This document shows, piece after piece, positions 18,356-26,382 of a DNA stretch of 64,000 bases. The stretch comes from an uncultured Opitutia bacterium (GTDB lineage Bacteria > Verrucomicrobiota > Verrucomicrobiia > Opitutales > Opitutaceae), in contig CALFZM010000082.1 in NCBI GenBank assembly GCA_937952235.1, forward strand, positions 37,261 to 101,260, in the 5' to 3' direction. The notes beneath the pieces are model-generated. The model had not been told where the DNA came from and did no database searches. It saw only the letters and a program-made list of their open reading frames with translations. Numbering within the stretch: the stretch's first letter is position 1; each line of letters begins with the position of its first letter. Made by a program: the position numbers and the translations under genes.

Positions 18356-19417
18356 CTACCGCGCCGCCACGCCCACCCGCGCCAGGTAAATCGCCGCCTT
18401 GCCCTCGTGGCTCGAATAGTAGGCGACCCAGAGCGCGCCTTCGTGCCAGGCCAGGCCGGGGTAGCTGCAGTCGCCACCGCTCGGCAGGGTGAGCACCGGC
18501 GTGGTGCGCGCGGCCGCATCGAGCCGGGCCAGCAGCATCGCCTCGCCCGGCTTCGCGCCCGACGCGGGCGCATAGTCGCGCGTGCCGAGCAGCCAGCCGC
18601 CATCGGGCACCGCGATCAGGTTTGGTCCGCCAAAGCGGCGGTCGCTCGGCTGCCACTGCCAGTCCGTGTACGGCGGATCCGACCGGCCCCACCAGCCCAT
18701 CCGGTCGCCGCCTTCCCGCCGCACGATGGCCACCATCCGGCCCGAGGCTTCGAAGCGGAGCGTGCATTCGCTGGGCCGGCCCGGCACCGCGAGCTGCCGG
18801 ACGCGTTCCCACGCCAGCCCGTCGCGGCTCCGGTAAAGGACGAGCGGGCGCTCGCCGGTGGGACCGTCCGGCGACTCGGCAAACGCCGCGCCGTAGGCGA
18901 CGCCGTCGTGCCACGTCACGCGCCAGAGCCACTCGCCTTCGGCGAGCACCGCGCGAGGGGCGCTCCACGCCGCGCCGTCGGTGGAAAACATCACGCGGGG
19001 ACGCCGGCCCTTGAGCTGCTTCGTTCCCCGGTACACGGAACCGCCCGCCACGATCATGAGCCGGCCGTCGGGCATGACGGAGAGCCGGGGGTCCCGCAGA
19101 TCGATCCCAGGTTCGCTGAGGCGGGCCGCGGCCGTCCAGGTGCGACCGTCGCTCGACGTGAGCACGCGCACGACGCCGTCGGCTCCGCCGACATGCGCGT
19201 CGCCCTCCCGCAACGCGCACCACCAGCGGTCGCGCCATCGGAGCAGGTCGGGAAAGGCGTTGTGCGGCGCCTGATCCCAAATCCGTCGGACTTCGAGGAG
19301 TGTCGCCTGCGGCGCGGCGGGCGTGGCCGGCGCGAGGGGAAGCAGCGCGCAGGCCGCCCCGAACACGGGGCCGACCTGCCGCCAGAGCAAGCGAAGCGGC
19401 CTCACTGCAGCAGCCAC
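18356..19417 (-). CDS. Sialidase-fold (BNR-repeat) glycoside hydrolase-like protein
   Basis: 353 residues from an ATG at 19417, overlapping the esterase-like gene upstream by 16 bp. The N-terminus up to 'PATPAAPQ' is a signal peptide. Three Asp-box-like repeats, 'SSDGRTWT', 'STDGAAWS' and 'SRDGLAWE', mark a six-blade sialidase propeller, with 'DLRDPRLSVMPDGRLMI' and 'DCSYPGLAWHEGALWVAYYS' as typical strands. A catalytic Arg triad and Tyr/Glu pair cannot be assigned with confidence by eye. Verrucomicrobial relatives are often called exo-alpha-sialidase but act on varied glycans. Tight overlap with the esterase gene suggests joint expression. Confidence 0.82.
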   Translation of the reverse strand: MAAAVRPLRLLWRQVGPVFGAACALLPLAPATPAAPQATLLEVRRIWDQAPHNAFPDLLRWRDRWWCALREGDAHVGGADGVVRVLTSSDGRTWTAAARLSEPGIDLRDPRLSVMPDGRLMIVAGGSVYRGTKQLKGRRPRVMFSTDGAAWSAPRAVLAEGEWLWRVTWHDGVAYGAAFAESPDGPTGERPLVLYRSRDGLAWERVRQLAVPGRPSECTLRFEASGRMVAIVRREGGDRMGWWGRSDPPYTDWQWQPSDRRFGGPNLIAVPDGGWLLGTRDYAPASGAKPGEAMLLARLDAAARTTPVLTLPSGGDCSYPGLAWHEGALWVAYYSSHEGKAAIYLARVGVAAR

Positions 19418-21591
19418 GCCGCGGCGTCGAGCGGGTTGGCCGCGCCGACCGCGATCGTGAGCTTCGAACCCTGGCCGGCAGCCCGGTACGCGTCGGCCAC
19501 GAGCCCGGGAGAACTCGTTTCGCCCGCCACCCAGAGCGGATGCGGCGCGCTGAGCGCCAGCAGGCCGGGGACATCAAGGTACTTCGAGCCGCCGGGGAGA
19601 AAACCCGGATCGCGCAGGTCAAGCAACTGCCCGAAGCGGAAGCCGGCGGTATCAATCGCGGCCCGCTCGATCTCCGCCCCGAGGAGGCTGCGCGCGGCGG
19701 CGACGATCGGGCCCGCGCCACGCCAGCCCGCCACGGCGACCGACTTGACGGCGCTCGGCAGCTCGCCCCGGCCCGCACGCAGGAGCGCAACCAGCGTCAT
19801 GACGTCGTGCGCCCGCTGCGCGAACACCGCGTGATTGTAGCCGTGCGTGTAGCCGGCGAACTCCCGCGGGTTGCCCACCACGCGCGTCTGCCGCAGCGGC
19901 TGCCCGCCGGCCATGAACTCGCCCTGGTAAAGCAGGTCCGCGCCGATGACCGTCACGCCGGCATCGAGCAGCCGCTGCACCGCCGGCACGACGGAGCCGT
20001 CGGCGGTGAACAGCGCCGACTTGCCCGCTTCGTCGAGCCACACGACCGACCGCCCGTTCGCCTGTTTCGGCACCAGCCAGACCGCGGGGAGCTCCTCGCG
20101 GTGGGTGCGGTTGCGCACGAGTCCTGCCACCTCGACATGCGCGCCGCGCTCCCGGCGCTCGACCGTCTGCCAGCCGGCTTCGCCGGCGGTGGCGCGGTTG
20201 CGGCCGATCACGACCTCGACGCCGCCGCCGACCATGGCGCGGAACTTCTCCGGCGAGGACACCGCGGCCCGCATCTGTTTCTCCGCGTCACCGGCCCACC
20301 ATTGCAGCAACGCGCGCTCGAAAGCCGGATCCTCGGCCTTCGGCGCCGGGTGCTGCGCGTCCCAGACGGTGAGCTGCTCCGGCGTGAGCACGCGGTAGTC
20401 GCGCTCGATCACCGGCTCCGGGAAGCCCAGCTTGAAGTGGCGGTTCATCCAGGTGAAGAACGCGGAGCGCGACACGGCGTTGTAATTGTGCGGGAAGTGC
20501 TCGCCGCGGTGCAGCATCACGTGGTCGGGCGCGCCGAGCATCGCGTAGTGCTGCTTCAGCTCCGGGAAGCCCTTGGTCGACATCTCCCGCGTCCAGTCGT
20601 TGGCCGTCGTCATGCCCTGCGGCTTCGGCGCGAAGAGCGCGGCAAACTCGATGTTGCCCGTGTTCACGCGCAGCAGGCTGGCGTTCTCGCAGGTGCACCC
20701 ACCCTGCATCGCCGTGCTCACCATCACGGCGGGGAAGGAAAGCGTCACGCGCGGATCGACCGCGGCGAGCAGCATCGTCTGCGTGCCGCCGCCGCTGGCG
20801 CCCGTGATGGCGACCCGGGCCGGGTCCACCTCGGGCAGGCCGAGCACGAAGTCGAGCGAGCGGATCGCGTTCCAGGTCTGCAGGCCCATGATGTTCTGCA
20901 GGTGCGACTCCGCCTGGGTGCTGTAGAGGCCCCAGTCCCGCACCGTGTTGGCCTCGGGCCGCTGCCGCGCGAAACGATGCACGAGCATCCGCGAAAGCTG
21001 CTTCGAGTCGGAGTCGCTCAACATGTCCCACTGCCACACCACGCAGCCCATCCGCGCCGCCTGCACGCAGAGCGACTGGAACCGGCTCTGGCCGCCCTCC
21101 TCGAACCGCTCCTGGCCCGTCGCGATCTCCTGCCGCAGCCGTTGCGGCGCCTCCAGCGACAGGCGCGCGTTCTGCCAGTGGCCGTGCGCGAAGAGCACGA
21201 CGGGGACCTTGCCCCGCGGCTGGCGCGGCCGGTACAGGTTGCCCGTGACGAAGAAGCCCGGCGCGCTTTCGAAATACACCTTCTCCACCGTGTACTCGTC
21301 GAACTCCCGCCGCCCGTGGATCACGGCGTTGAGCGGTCCGCGCGTCGGCATCGGCCAGAGTCCTTGGGAAACCAGGATCTGGCGGCGGACGTACTCCGCG
21401 CGCTTTTCCCACTCGGCCTTCGAGGCGGCCGGCGTGAAGGGGAAATAGCCGTCGAGATCTTTCAACGGCCGCAGCCGGGAGTCGGCGGGCTGGATGCCTT
21501 CGGGCAGCGCCCGCGGACCCCCGGCCAGCGCGGAACCGGAGGCAACGATGAGGAGGGCGGCGAGCAACAGGACGGGAGAGGATCGGCTCAT
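19402..21591 (-). CDS. Secreted alpha/beta hydrolase (acetylxylan-esterase-like)
   Basis: 729 residues from the ATG at 21591, chosen for its signal peptide (MSRSSPVLLLAALLIVASGS); the frame extends upstream to 22131 without family support. The catalytic serine is Ser266 in 'ITGASGGGTQTMLLA'. 'VVLFAHGHWQNARLS' supplies the oxyanion strand and 'MLHRGEHFPHNYN' a candidate region for the acid/histidine part. The C-terminal half (from about residue 470) is a second alpha/beta-like region without the Ser motif ('SVAVAGWRGAGPIVAAARSL'). Related large two-part hydrolases in Verrucomicrobia and Planctomycetes are annotated as acetylxylan esterases. The gene is divergent from the subtilase gene (232 bp between starts) and overlaps the sialidase-like gene. 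Confidence 0.85.
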   Translation of the reverse strand: MSRSSPVLLLAALLIVASGSALAGGPRALPEGIQPADSRLRPLKDLDGYFPFTPAASKAEWEKRAEYVRRQILVSQGLWPMPTRGPLNAVIHGRREFDEYTVEKVYFESAPGFFVTGNLYRPRQPRGKVPVVLFAHGHWQNARLSLEAPQRLRQEIATGQERFEEGGQSRFQSLCVQAARMGCVVWQWDMLSDSDSKQLSRMLVHRFARQRPEANTVRDWGLYSTQAESHLQNIMGLQTWNAIRSLDFVLGLPEVDPARVAITGASGGGTQTMLLAAVDPRVTLSFPAVMVSTAMQGGCTCENASLLRVNTGNIEFAALFAPKPQGMTTANDWTREMSTKGFPELKQHYAMLGAPDHVMLHRGEHFPHNYNAVSRSAFFTWMNRHFKLGFPEPVIERDYRVLTPEQLTVWDAQHPAPKAEDPAFERALLQWWAGDAEKQMRAAVSSPEKFRAMVGGGVEVVIGRNRATAGEAGWQTVERRERGAHVEVAGLVRNRTHREELPAVWLVPKQANGRSVVWLDEAGKSALFTADGSVVPAVQRLLDAGVTVIGADLLYQGEFMAGGQPLRQTRVVGNPREFAGYTHGYNHAVFAQRAHDVMTLVALLRAGRGELPSAVKSVAVAGWRGAGPIVAAARSLLGAEIERAAIDTAGFRFGQLLDLRDPGFLPGGSKYLDVPGLLALSAPHPLWVAGETSSPGLVADAYRAAGQGSKLTIAVGAANPLDAAAWLLQ

Positions 21592-21823
21592 GGGATACGG
21601 GGCGCGAAGCGGTGGATCCGGGACGGATTGTCCGCCCGGGACCCGCGCAGTGTGCGGACACGCCGCGCACCGGGTCAATGCGTCCGCCGCAAAATCGCGC
21701 CCGCGCGAAACGCCCATCCATTCGGATGTCAATGCCGCGGGATTCCGTAATTTCCGGTCGGTGCCACGCCCGAAAATCGTCGAGTTGACGCGGGCGGATT
21801 TCAGCATCGCCCCGCCCTCCTGC

Positions 21824-23836
21824 GTGAACCCCTGCCTCCCCGCCCGCGGTCCCCTGTGTCGCCCCCGCCTGCTCGTCGCCGCCCTGTTCCTGGGCTGGGC
21901 CGCGATCTCCGATCCGGCGCGCGCCGACGACACCCTGACCGAGGACGAGCGGCGCCGCGGCTTCCGCGATCGCACCCTGCTCGCCCTGCCCCGGGCCGGC
22001 GCGACCGGCCTGGCAGCCGCCGAGCTCGCGGCCGGCGCCCGGCTCCGGCGCGACCATCCGCGGCTCGGCGGTATCCGGGTCCTGGAGACGGACGGCAAGG
22101 CGGACGTCACCGCGGTGATCGCGCGGCTCACGGGCCACTACACGTTCGTCGAGCCCGACTTCGTGCGGCACAGCCATGCCCGGCCCGACGACCCGCGGTT
22201 CGGCGGCGACCAGTGGTCGCTGGACAACACCGGCCAGGCGGGAGGCCGGACCGGCGCGGACATCCGCGCCACGGACGCCTGGGAACTGCAGCGCGAGGCG
22301 CCCGATGTGATCGTCGCGGTGCTGGATACCGGCGCAATGACGCTGCACGAGGACCTGGCGGCCAACCTCTGGGTCAACGTCGCGGAGCGCGACGGGCTGC
22401 CCGGCGTGGACGACGATGGCAACGGCTACATCGATGACCGCCACGGCATCGACACCACGGTCGCGCGCTCGACCGCGGCCGCCGGGGATCCCTCCGATCG
22501 GCAGGGCCACGGCTCGCACGTCGCCGGCATCATCGGGGCGGTCGGCAACAACGGCCGCGGCATCGCGGGCGTGGCCTGGAAGGTGCAGTTGATGCCGTTG
22601 AAGTTCATCGGCCGCAACGGCACCGGCTCCGCCTCCAACGCGATCCTCTGCATCGACTACGCCATCGCCAAGGGCGCGAAGATCATCAACGGCAGCTACG
22701 GTTCGTTCTCGTATTCGCAGGCCGAATTCGAGGCGATCCGCCGCGCGCGCGACGCGGGCATCGTGTTCGTCGCATCGGCCGGCAACGACAGCCAGGAGAT
22801 CAGCGTCCTGCCCGAGTATCCGGCGGCCTACCCGCTGGACAACATCATCGCGGTCGCCTCGACCACGCGGCAGGACCAGATCGCGGGCTACTCCACCTAC
22901 GGATCCGGCCTCGTCGAGCTCGCCGCGCCCGGGTCCTCGATCCTCTCCCTCGGCATCGCCACGTCGGCCACCTACGTCGTGCAAAGCGGCACCTCGATGG
23001 CGGCGCCCCATGTCGCCGGCGCGATCGCGCTCCTGCGGCAGCGTCATCCCCAGGAGTCCTATCGCGCGCTCATCAACCGCGTGCTGTCTTCCGTCGATCC
23101 CGTGCCCGCGCTGGACGGCCGGGTGCACACCGGCGGCCGGCTGAATCTGCTGCGCGCGCTGCAGGCGCCGGACGGCCGCCCCTTCAACCCGCCGCACTCC
23201 GCTGCGCGGCAGCGCGACCACGCTCCGGGCCTCCACCCAGTACGCCACCCGCGAGCCCGGCGAGCCCGACCACGGCGTGCCGGCCGGCACCGGGTCGCTC
23301 TGGTGGAGCTGGACACCGCCCGAGGGCTCCGGCCGCGTCACCATCGACACCACGGGCAGTGCCGTCGACACGCTGCTGGCCGTCTACCGCCTCGACGCCA
23401 CCGCGACGCTGGAGCGCGCCACGCGCGTCGCCTTCAACGACGACACCGCGGGCACGGCCAGCCGGGTCAGCTTCGACGCCGAGCCGGGCGCGACCTACGC
23501 CATCGCCGTCGCCGGCAAGGGCGACACGGGCGGCTACGTGCAGGCCGCGTTCGTCGCCGTGCCGCTCAACGACGCCTTCGCCCAGGCGCGCGTGCTGCAG
23601 GGCTCCGCCGTCGTGCTGCCGGCCAACAACGGCAACGCCACGCTCGAGGACGGCGAGACCCGCTCCCGCAACGCCGCCGGCCGCGTCGTCGGCTCCGGAC
23701 GCACGCTGTGGTACCGCTGGGTCGCACCGGCCACGCGCCCCTACCAGATCGGCGCCGACAGCCTGACGATGGACCCGGTCGCCGCGATCTACACGGGCGG
23801 CACGCTGTCCGCGCTGGCGCAGGTGGGCTTCGATGA
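21824..23836 (+). CDS. S8 subtilisin-family peptidase, 5' part of a frame-disrupted gene
   Basis: The reading starts at a GTG at 21824, which gives a signal peptide (LLVAALFLGWAAISDPARA). A propeptide-like stretch follows ('RVLETDGKADVTAVIARLTG'). The subtilase triad is complete: Asp168 ('VAVLDTGAM'), His229 ('GHGSHVAGII') and Ser391 ('GTSMAAPHVAG'), with the oxyanion Asn in 'VASAGNDS'. After about base 23190 the frame gives Arg/Ala-rich nonsense to a stop at 23836, while the +1 frame continues with normal protein (see the entry at 23277). So the real domain ends near residue 460. Either one extra base (or a net loss of two) disrupts the gene, or the sequence holds an error. The intact product would be a secreted protease of about 1430 residues. 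Confidence 0.85.
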   Translation: MNPCLPARGPLCRPRLLVAALFLGWAAISDPARADDTLTEDERRRGFRDRTLLALPRAGATGLAAAELAAGARLRRDHPRLGGIRVLETDGKADVTAVIARLTGHYTFVEPDFVRHSHARPDDPRFGGDQWSLDNTGQAGGRTGADIRATDAWELQREAPDVIVAVLDTGAMTLHEDLAANLWVNVAERDGLPGVDDDGNGYIDDRHGIDTTVARSTAAAGDPSDRQGHGSHVAGIIGAVGNNGRGIAGVAWKVQLMPLKFIGRNGTGSASNAILCIDYAIAKGAKIINGSYGSFSYSQAEFEAIRRARDAGIVFVASAGNDSQEISVLPEYPAAYPLDNIIAVASTTRQDQIAGYSTYGSGLVELAAPGSSILSLGIATSATYVVQSGTSMAAPHVAGAIALLRQRHPQESYRALINRVLSSVDPVPALDGRVHTGGRLNLLRALQAPDGRPFNPPHSAARQRDHAPGLHPVRHPRARRARPRRAGRHRVALVELDTARGLRPRHHRHHGQCRRHAAGRLPPRRHRDAGARHARRLQRRHRGHGQPGQLRRRAGRDLRHRRRRQGRHGRLRAGRVRRRAAQRRLRPGARAAGLRRRAAGQQRQRHARGRRDPLPQRRRPRRRLRTHAVVPLGRTGHAPLPDRRRQPDDGPGRRDLHGRHAVRAGAGGLR

Positions 23837-26123
23837 CGACACGGGACCGTCCACGAACAGCCTCGTGCGCTTCAATGCCATCGCGGGCGTCACGTACCAT
23901 ATCGCGATCGACAGCTACGCGGAGACGGGGCCGTTCACCCTTAGCATCACCGATGCCGCCTGGCAGTACGTCACCGACGATCCGCTGTATGCGTCGCCGG
24001 CCGTCGCGCCCGACGGCACGCTCTACCTCGCGGACGAGCTTGGCTACGTCCACGCCATCAACCCGGACGGCACGCGCCGCTGGCGCTCGTCCGCCGTCGA
24101 CGGCTTCGTGAGCGGCGGCGCGACGGTGGTCGGCGCCGACGGCGCAATCTTCGCCGCGGACGACTTCGGCGCGGTCTATGCGCTCAATCCCGCGAACGGC
24201 GCGCTGCGCTGGAGCTACGAGACCGGCGGCGGCATCTGGGCCGCGCCCGCGCTGGCGGGAGACGGGACGCTGTATGTGAAATCCGACGACGGCCGGCTCT
24301 ATGCGCTCAATTCCAACGGCTCGCTCAAGTGGCGCGTCGACGTGCCGGGCGACACCTACGCCTCGCCCACGGTCGGGCCCGACGGCACGATTTATCTCGG
24401 CTCGGGCGCGGACAGCGCGTTGTACGCCTTGAATCCCGACGGCACGGAAAAGTGGCGCGCCGATCTCGGGGCGACGGTGTACGGCTCGCCCGCGATCGGG
24501 GCGGACGGCACGATCTACCTCGGGAACTTCGACGGCCGCATGTTTGCGTTCCGGCCCGATGGCACGCGCCGCTGGCAATTCGACACCCGCAGCCCGCTCT
24601 CGTCCTCTCCCGTCGTCGACGGCCGCGGCGTCGTCTATTTCGGCTCGTACGACCGGAAACTCTACGCCCTCGACGGCGCGACCGGCGCTCCGCGCTGGGA
24701 CTATGCCACGGGCGAGATCATCCGCTCGACCGCGCCCCTCCTGGCCGACGACGGCACGGTCTACATCGGCGGCGACGATGCGTTCATCCACGTCCTCGAC
24801 TCGGACGGTCGCCTCCTGCGCAAATACGCCACCGGGGGAGCCATCCTCGCCGCGCCGATCCTTGCGGCCGGGCGGCTCATCGTGCCGTCGAGCGACGGGA
24901 AGTGCTACGCCTTCGACACCGGCAACAACCTCGCGCGCACGCCCTGGCCGATGCACCGGCACAACCTGCGCCGTTCCGCCCGCGGGACCGCGCCGGACGG
25001 CATCCCGGAATTCACCGTGCAGCCGGCCGCGCCGGCGAACGTGACGACCGGCAGCGCCGTCACGCTCACGGCCGGCGCGAGTCTCGCCGGGGCCGGGACG
25101 GTCACGTACCAGTGGCTGTTCAACGACGCCCCGCTGCCCGGCGCGACGGCCGCGACGCTGCCACTGCCCTCGGTCCAGGGTTCGAGCGCGGGTTCCTACC
25201 GGGTGCTTGCCACCGGGCCGGGCGGCACGGTCACGAGCCGGGCGACGGTGCTCAACGTCACGGCCGTCGCCGCCGACACCGCGCGGCTCATCAACCTGGC
25301 GGTTCGCACCCAGGCCGGCGGCGGCGACGCCGTGCTCTTCGTCGGATTCGCCGTCGGCGGCGCGGGCACGGCCGGCGAGAAGCGGCTGCTCATTCGCGGC
25401 GTGGGTCCGACGCTGGGTGCGTTCGGCGTGACGGGGACGCTGGCCGATCCGCGCCTGCAGCTCTTCGCGGGCGAGACGCTGCTGCAGGAAAACGACAACT
25501 GGGGCGGCGATGCACAGATCGCGCTCGTCTCGCCGCAGGTCGGCGCATTCGCCCTGCAGAGCGCCCAGAGCCTCGATGCCGCCATCCTCGCCCAGCGCGG
25601 CGCCGGCAGCTACACCGCGCAGGTCGGCGGTCCCGGCGCGAGCACGGGCCTCGTGCTCGCGGAGATCTACGACGCCACGCCGACGGCCCAGTTCACCGCC
25701 ACGACTCCACGGTTGATCAACGTGTCCGCGCGCACCCGCGTGGGCACCGGCGGTGACGTGCTCATCGCCGGATTCGTCGTCGGCGGCTCGGGCGTGCGCC
25801 AGGTGCTGCTCCGCGGCATCGGTCCGACGCTGGGCCTGTTCAACGTCCCCGGCGTGCTGGCCAATCCGCGGCTTGAACTCTACCAGAGCGGCAACACCAC
25901 GCCGCTGGCGACCAACGACGACTGGGGCGCATCCGCCAACGCCGCCGAAATCGCCGCCGCCGCCGCCCGCGTGGGCGCATTCGCCCTGCCCCTCGAAAGC
26001 CGCGACTCCGTGCTGCTCGTGAGCCTGCCTCCCGGCAGCTACACCGCACAGGTCAGCGGCGCGAACAGCGGCACCGGCGCCGCCATCATCGAGGTGTACG
26101 AGGTGCCCCTAGGGGCACCTTAA
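23277..26123 (+). CDS. PQQ-type beta-propeller + Ig-like + two C-terminal modules, 3' part of the subtilase gene
   Basis: Open frame from a GTG at 23277, but protein-like sequence starts earlier, near 23204 ('LRGSATTLRASTQYATREPG'), so this is the continuation of the subtilase in the +1 frame rather than a separate gene; it has no signal peptide of its own. The order is: two PPC-like beta domains (to about residue 225, 'SLWWSWTPPEGSGRVTIDT', 'TLWYRWVAPATRPYQIG'); a PQQ/BamB-like propeller of eight 'DGTLYLA...LYALNPDGT.RW' repeats (about 231-560); an Ig-like domain (about 575-665, 'YQWLFNDAPLPGATAATL'); and two copies of the 'RLIN...IRGVGPTLGAFGV...EIYD' module (about 668-795 and 800-944). The last module also ends the 263-residue protein at 12210. 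The stop lies just after the 26101-26120 palindrome. Confidence 0.85.
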   Translation: MPAGTGSLWWSWTPPEGSGRVTIDTTGSAVDTLLAVYRLDATATLERATRVAFNDDTAGTASRVSFDAEPGATYAIAVAGKGDTGGYVQAAFVAVPLNDAFAQARVLQGSAVVLPANNGNATLEDGETRSRNAAGRVVGSGRTLWYRWVAPATRPYQIGADSLTMDPVAAIYTGGTLSALAQVGFDDDTGPSTNSLVRFNAIAGVTYHIAIDSYAETGPFTLSITDAAWQYVTDDPLYASPAVAPDGTLYLADELGYVHAINPDGTRRWRSSAVDGFVSGGATVVGADGAIFAADDFGAVYALNPANGALRWSYETGGGIWAAPALAGDGTLYVKSDDGRLYALNSNGSLKWRVDVPGDTYASPTVGPDGTIYLGSGADSALYALNPDGTEKWRADLGATVYGSPAIGADGTIYLGNFDGRMFAFRPDGTRRWQFDTRSPLSSSPVVDGRGVVYFGSYDRKLYALDGATGAPRWDYATGEIIRSTAPLLADDGTVYIGGDDAFIHVLDSDGRLLRKYATGGAILAAPILAAGRLIVPSSDGKCYAFDTGNNLARTPWPMHRHNLRRSARGTAPDGIPEFTVQPAAPANVTTGSAVTLTAGASLAGAGTVTYQWLFNDAPLPGATAATLPLPSVQGSSAGSYRVLATGPGGTVTSRATVLNVTAVAADTARLINLAVRTQAGGGDAVLFVGFAVGGAGTAGEKRLLIRGVGPTLGAFGVTGTLADPRLQLFAGETLLQENDNWGGDAQIALVSPQVGAFALQSAQSLDAAILAQRGAGSYTAQVGGPGASTGLVLAEIYDATPTAQFTATTPRLINVSARTRVGTGGDVLIAGFVVGGSGVRQVLLRGIGPTLGLFNVPGVLANPRLELYQSGNTTPLATNDDWGASANAAEIAAAAARVGAFALPLESRDSVLLVSLPPGSYTAQVSGANSGTGAAIIEVYEVPLGAP
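26101..26120. repeat. Perfect 20-bp palindrome across the gene's last codons
   Basis: AGGTGCCCCTAGGGGCACCT is its own reverse complement and ends directly before the TAA stop. The related protein at 12210 ends in 'EIYEVP'; here the end is EVPLGAP. The extra residues are what an inverted copy of the last codons would produce. Confidence 0.85.
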
Positions 26124-26152
26124 GTAGAATCGTAGCCGATCAGGGCGGATCC

Positions 26153-26270
26153 AAAACGCAACGACGCGAAGGAGAGGAAAGACTCGCGAAGGAAAACAGG
26201 GCGAATCTTCGCGTTCCTTTGCGACTTTGCGTTTGGGTTTGGGCTACGGAATTATTGAATCTGCTCCAAG
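26153..26270. repeat. Palindromic repeat family 2, copy 1
   Basis: About 118 bp in the convergent gap between the propeller gene and the sugar-isomerase-like gene. Left arm 'AAAACGCAACGACGCGAAGG' and right arm 'CCTTTGCGACTTTGCGTTT' are near inverse copies. It shares with 61859-61972 the blocks 'ACGCGAAGGA', 'AAAGACTCGC', 'CCTTTGCG' and 'TTTGG.GCTAC.GAA.TAT.GAAT.TGCTC'. It is noticeably lower in GC than its surroundings. Confidence 0.75.
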
Positions 26271-26382
26271 CGTCATGCCGCCCCGGCGCGCCCGGAAGGT
26301 GTCGCTCGCCGGCGGGCGATTCCGGGAGCGCGCCGTTCCGTCGGCGCCGCGGCTGCGACGGCACCGCTTCCGGCCGCGCCCC

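Noticed and set aside
23277..26123. Independent gene starting at GTG 23277
   Set aside because: No signal peptide, and protein-like sequence continues upstream of the GTG in the same frame; it is the rest of the subtilase gene.
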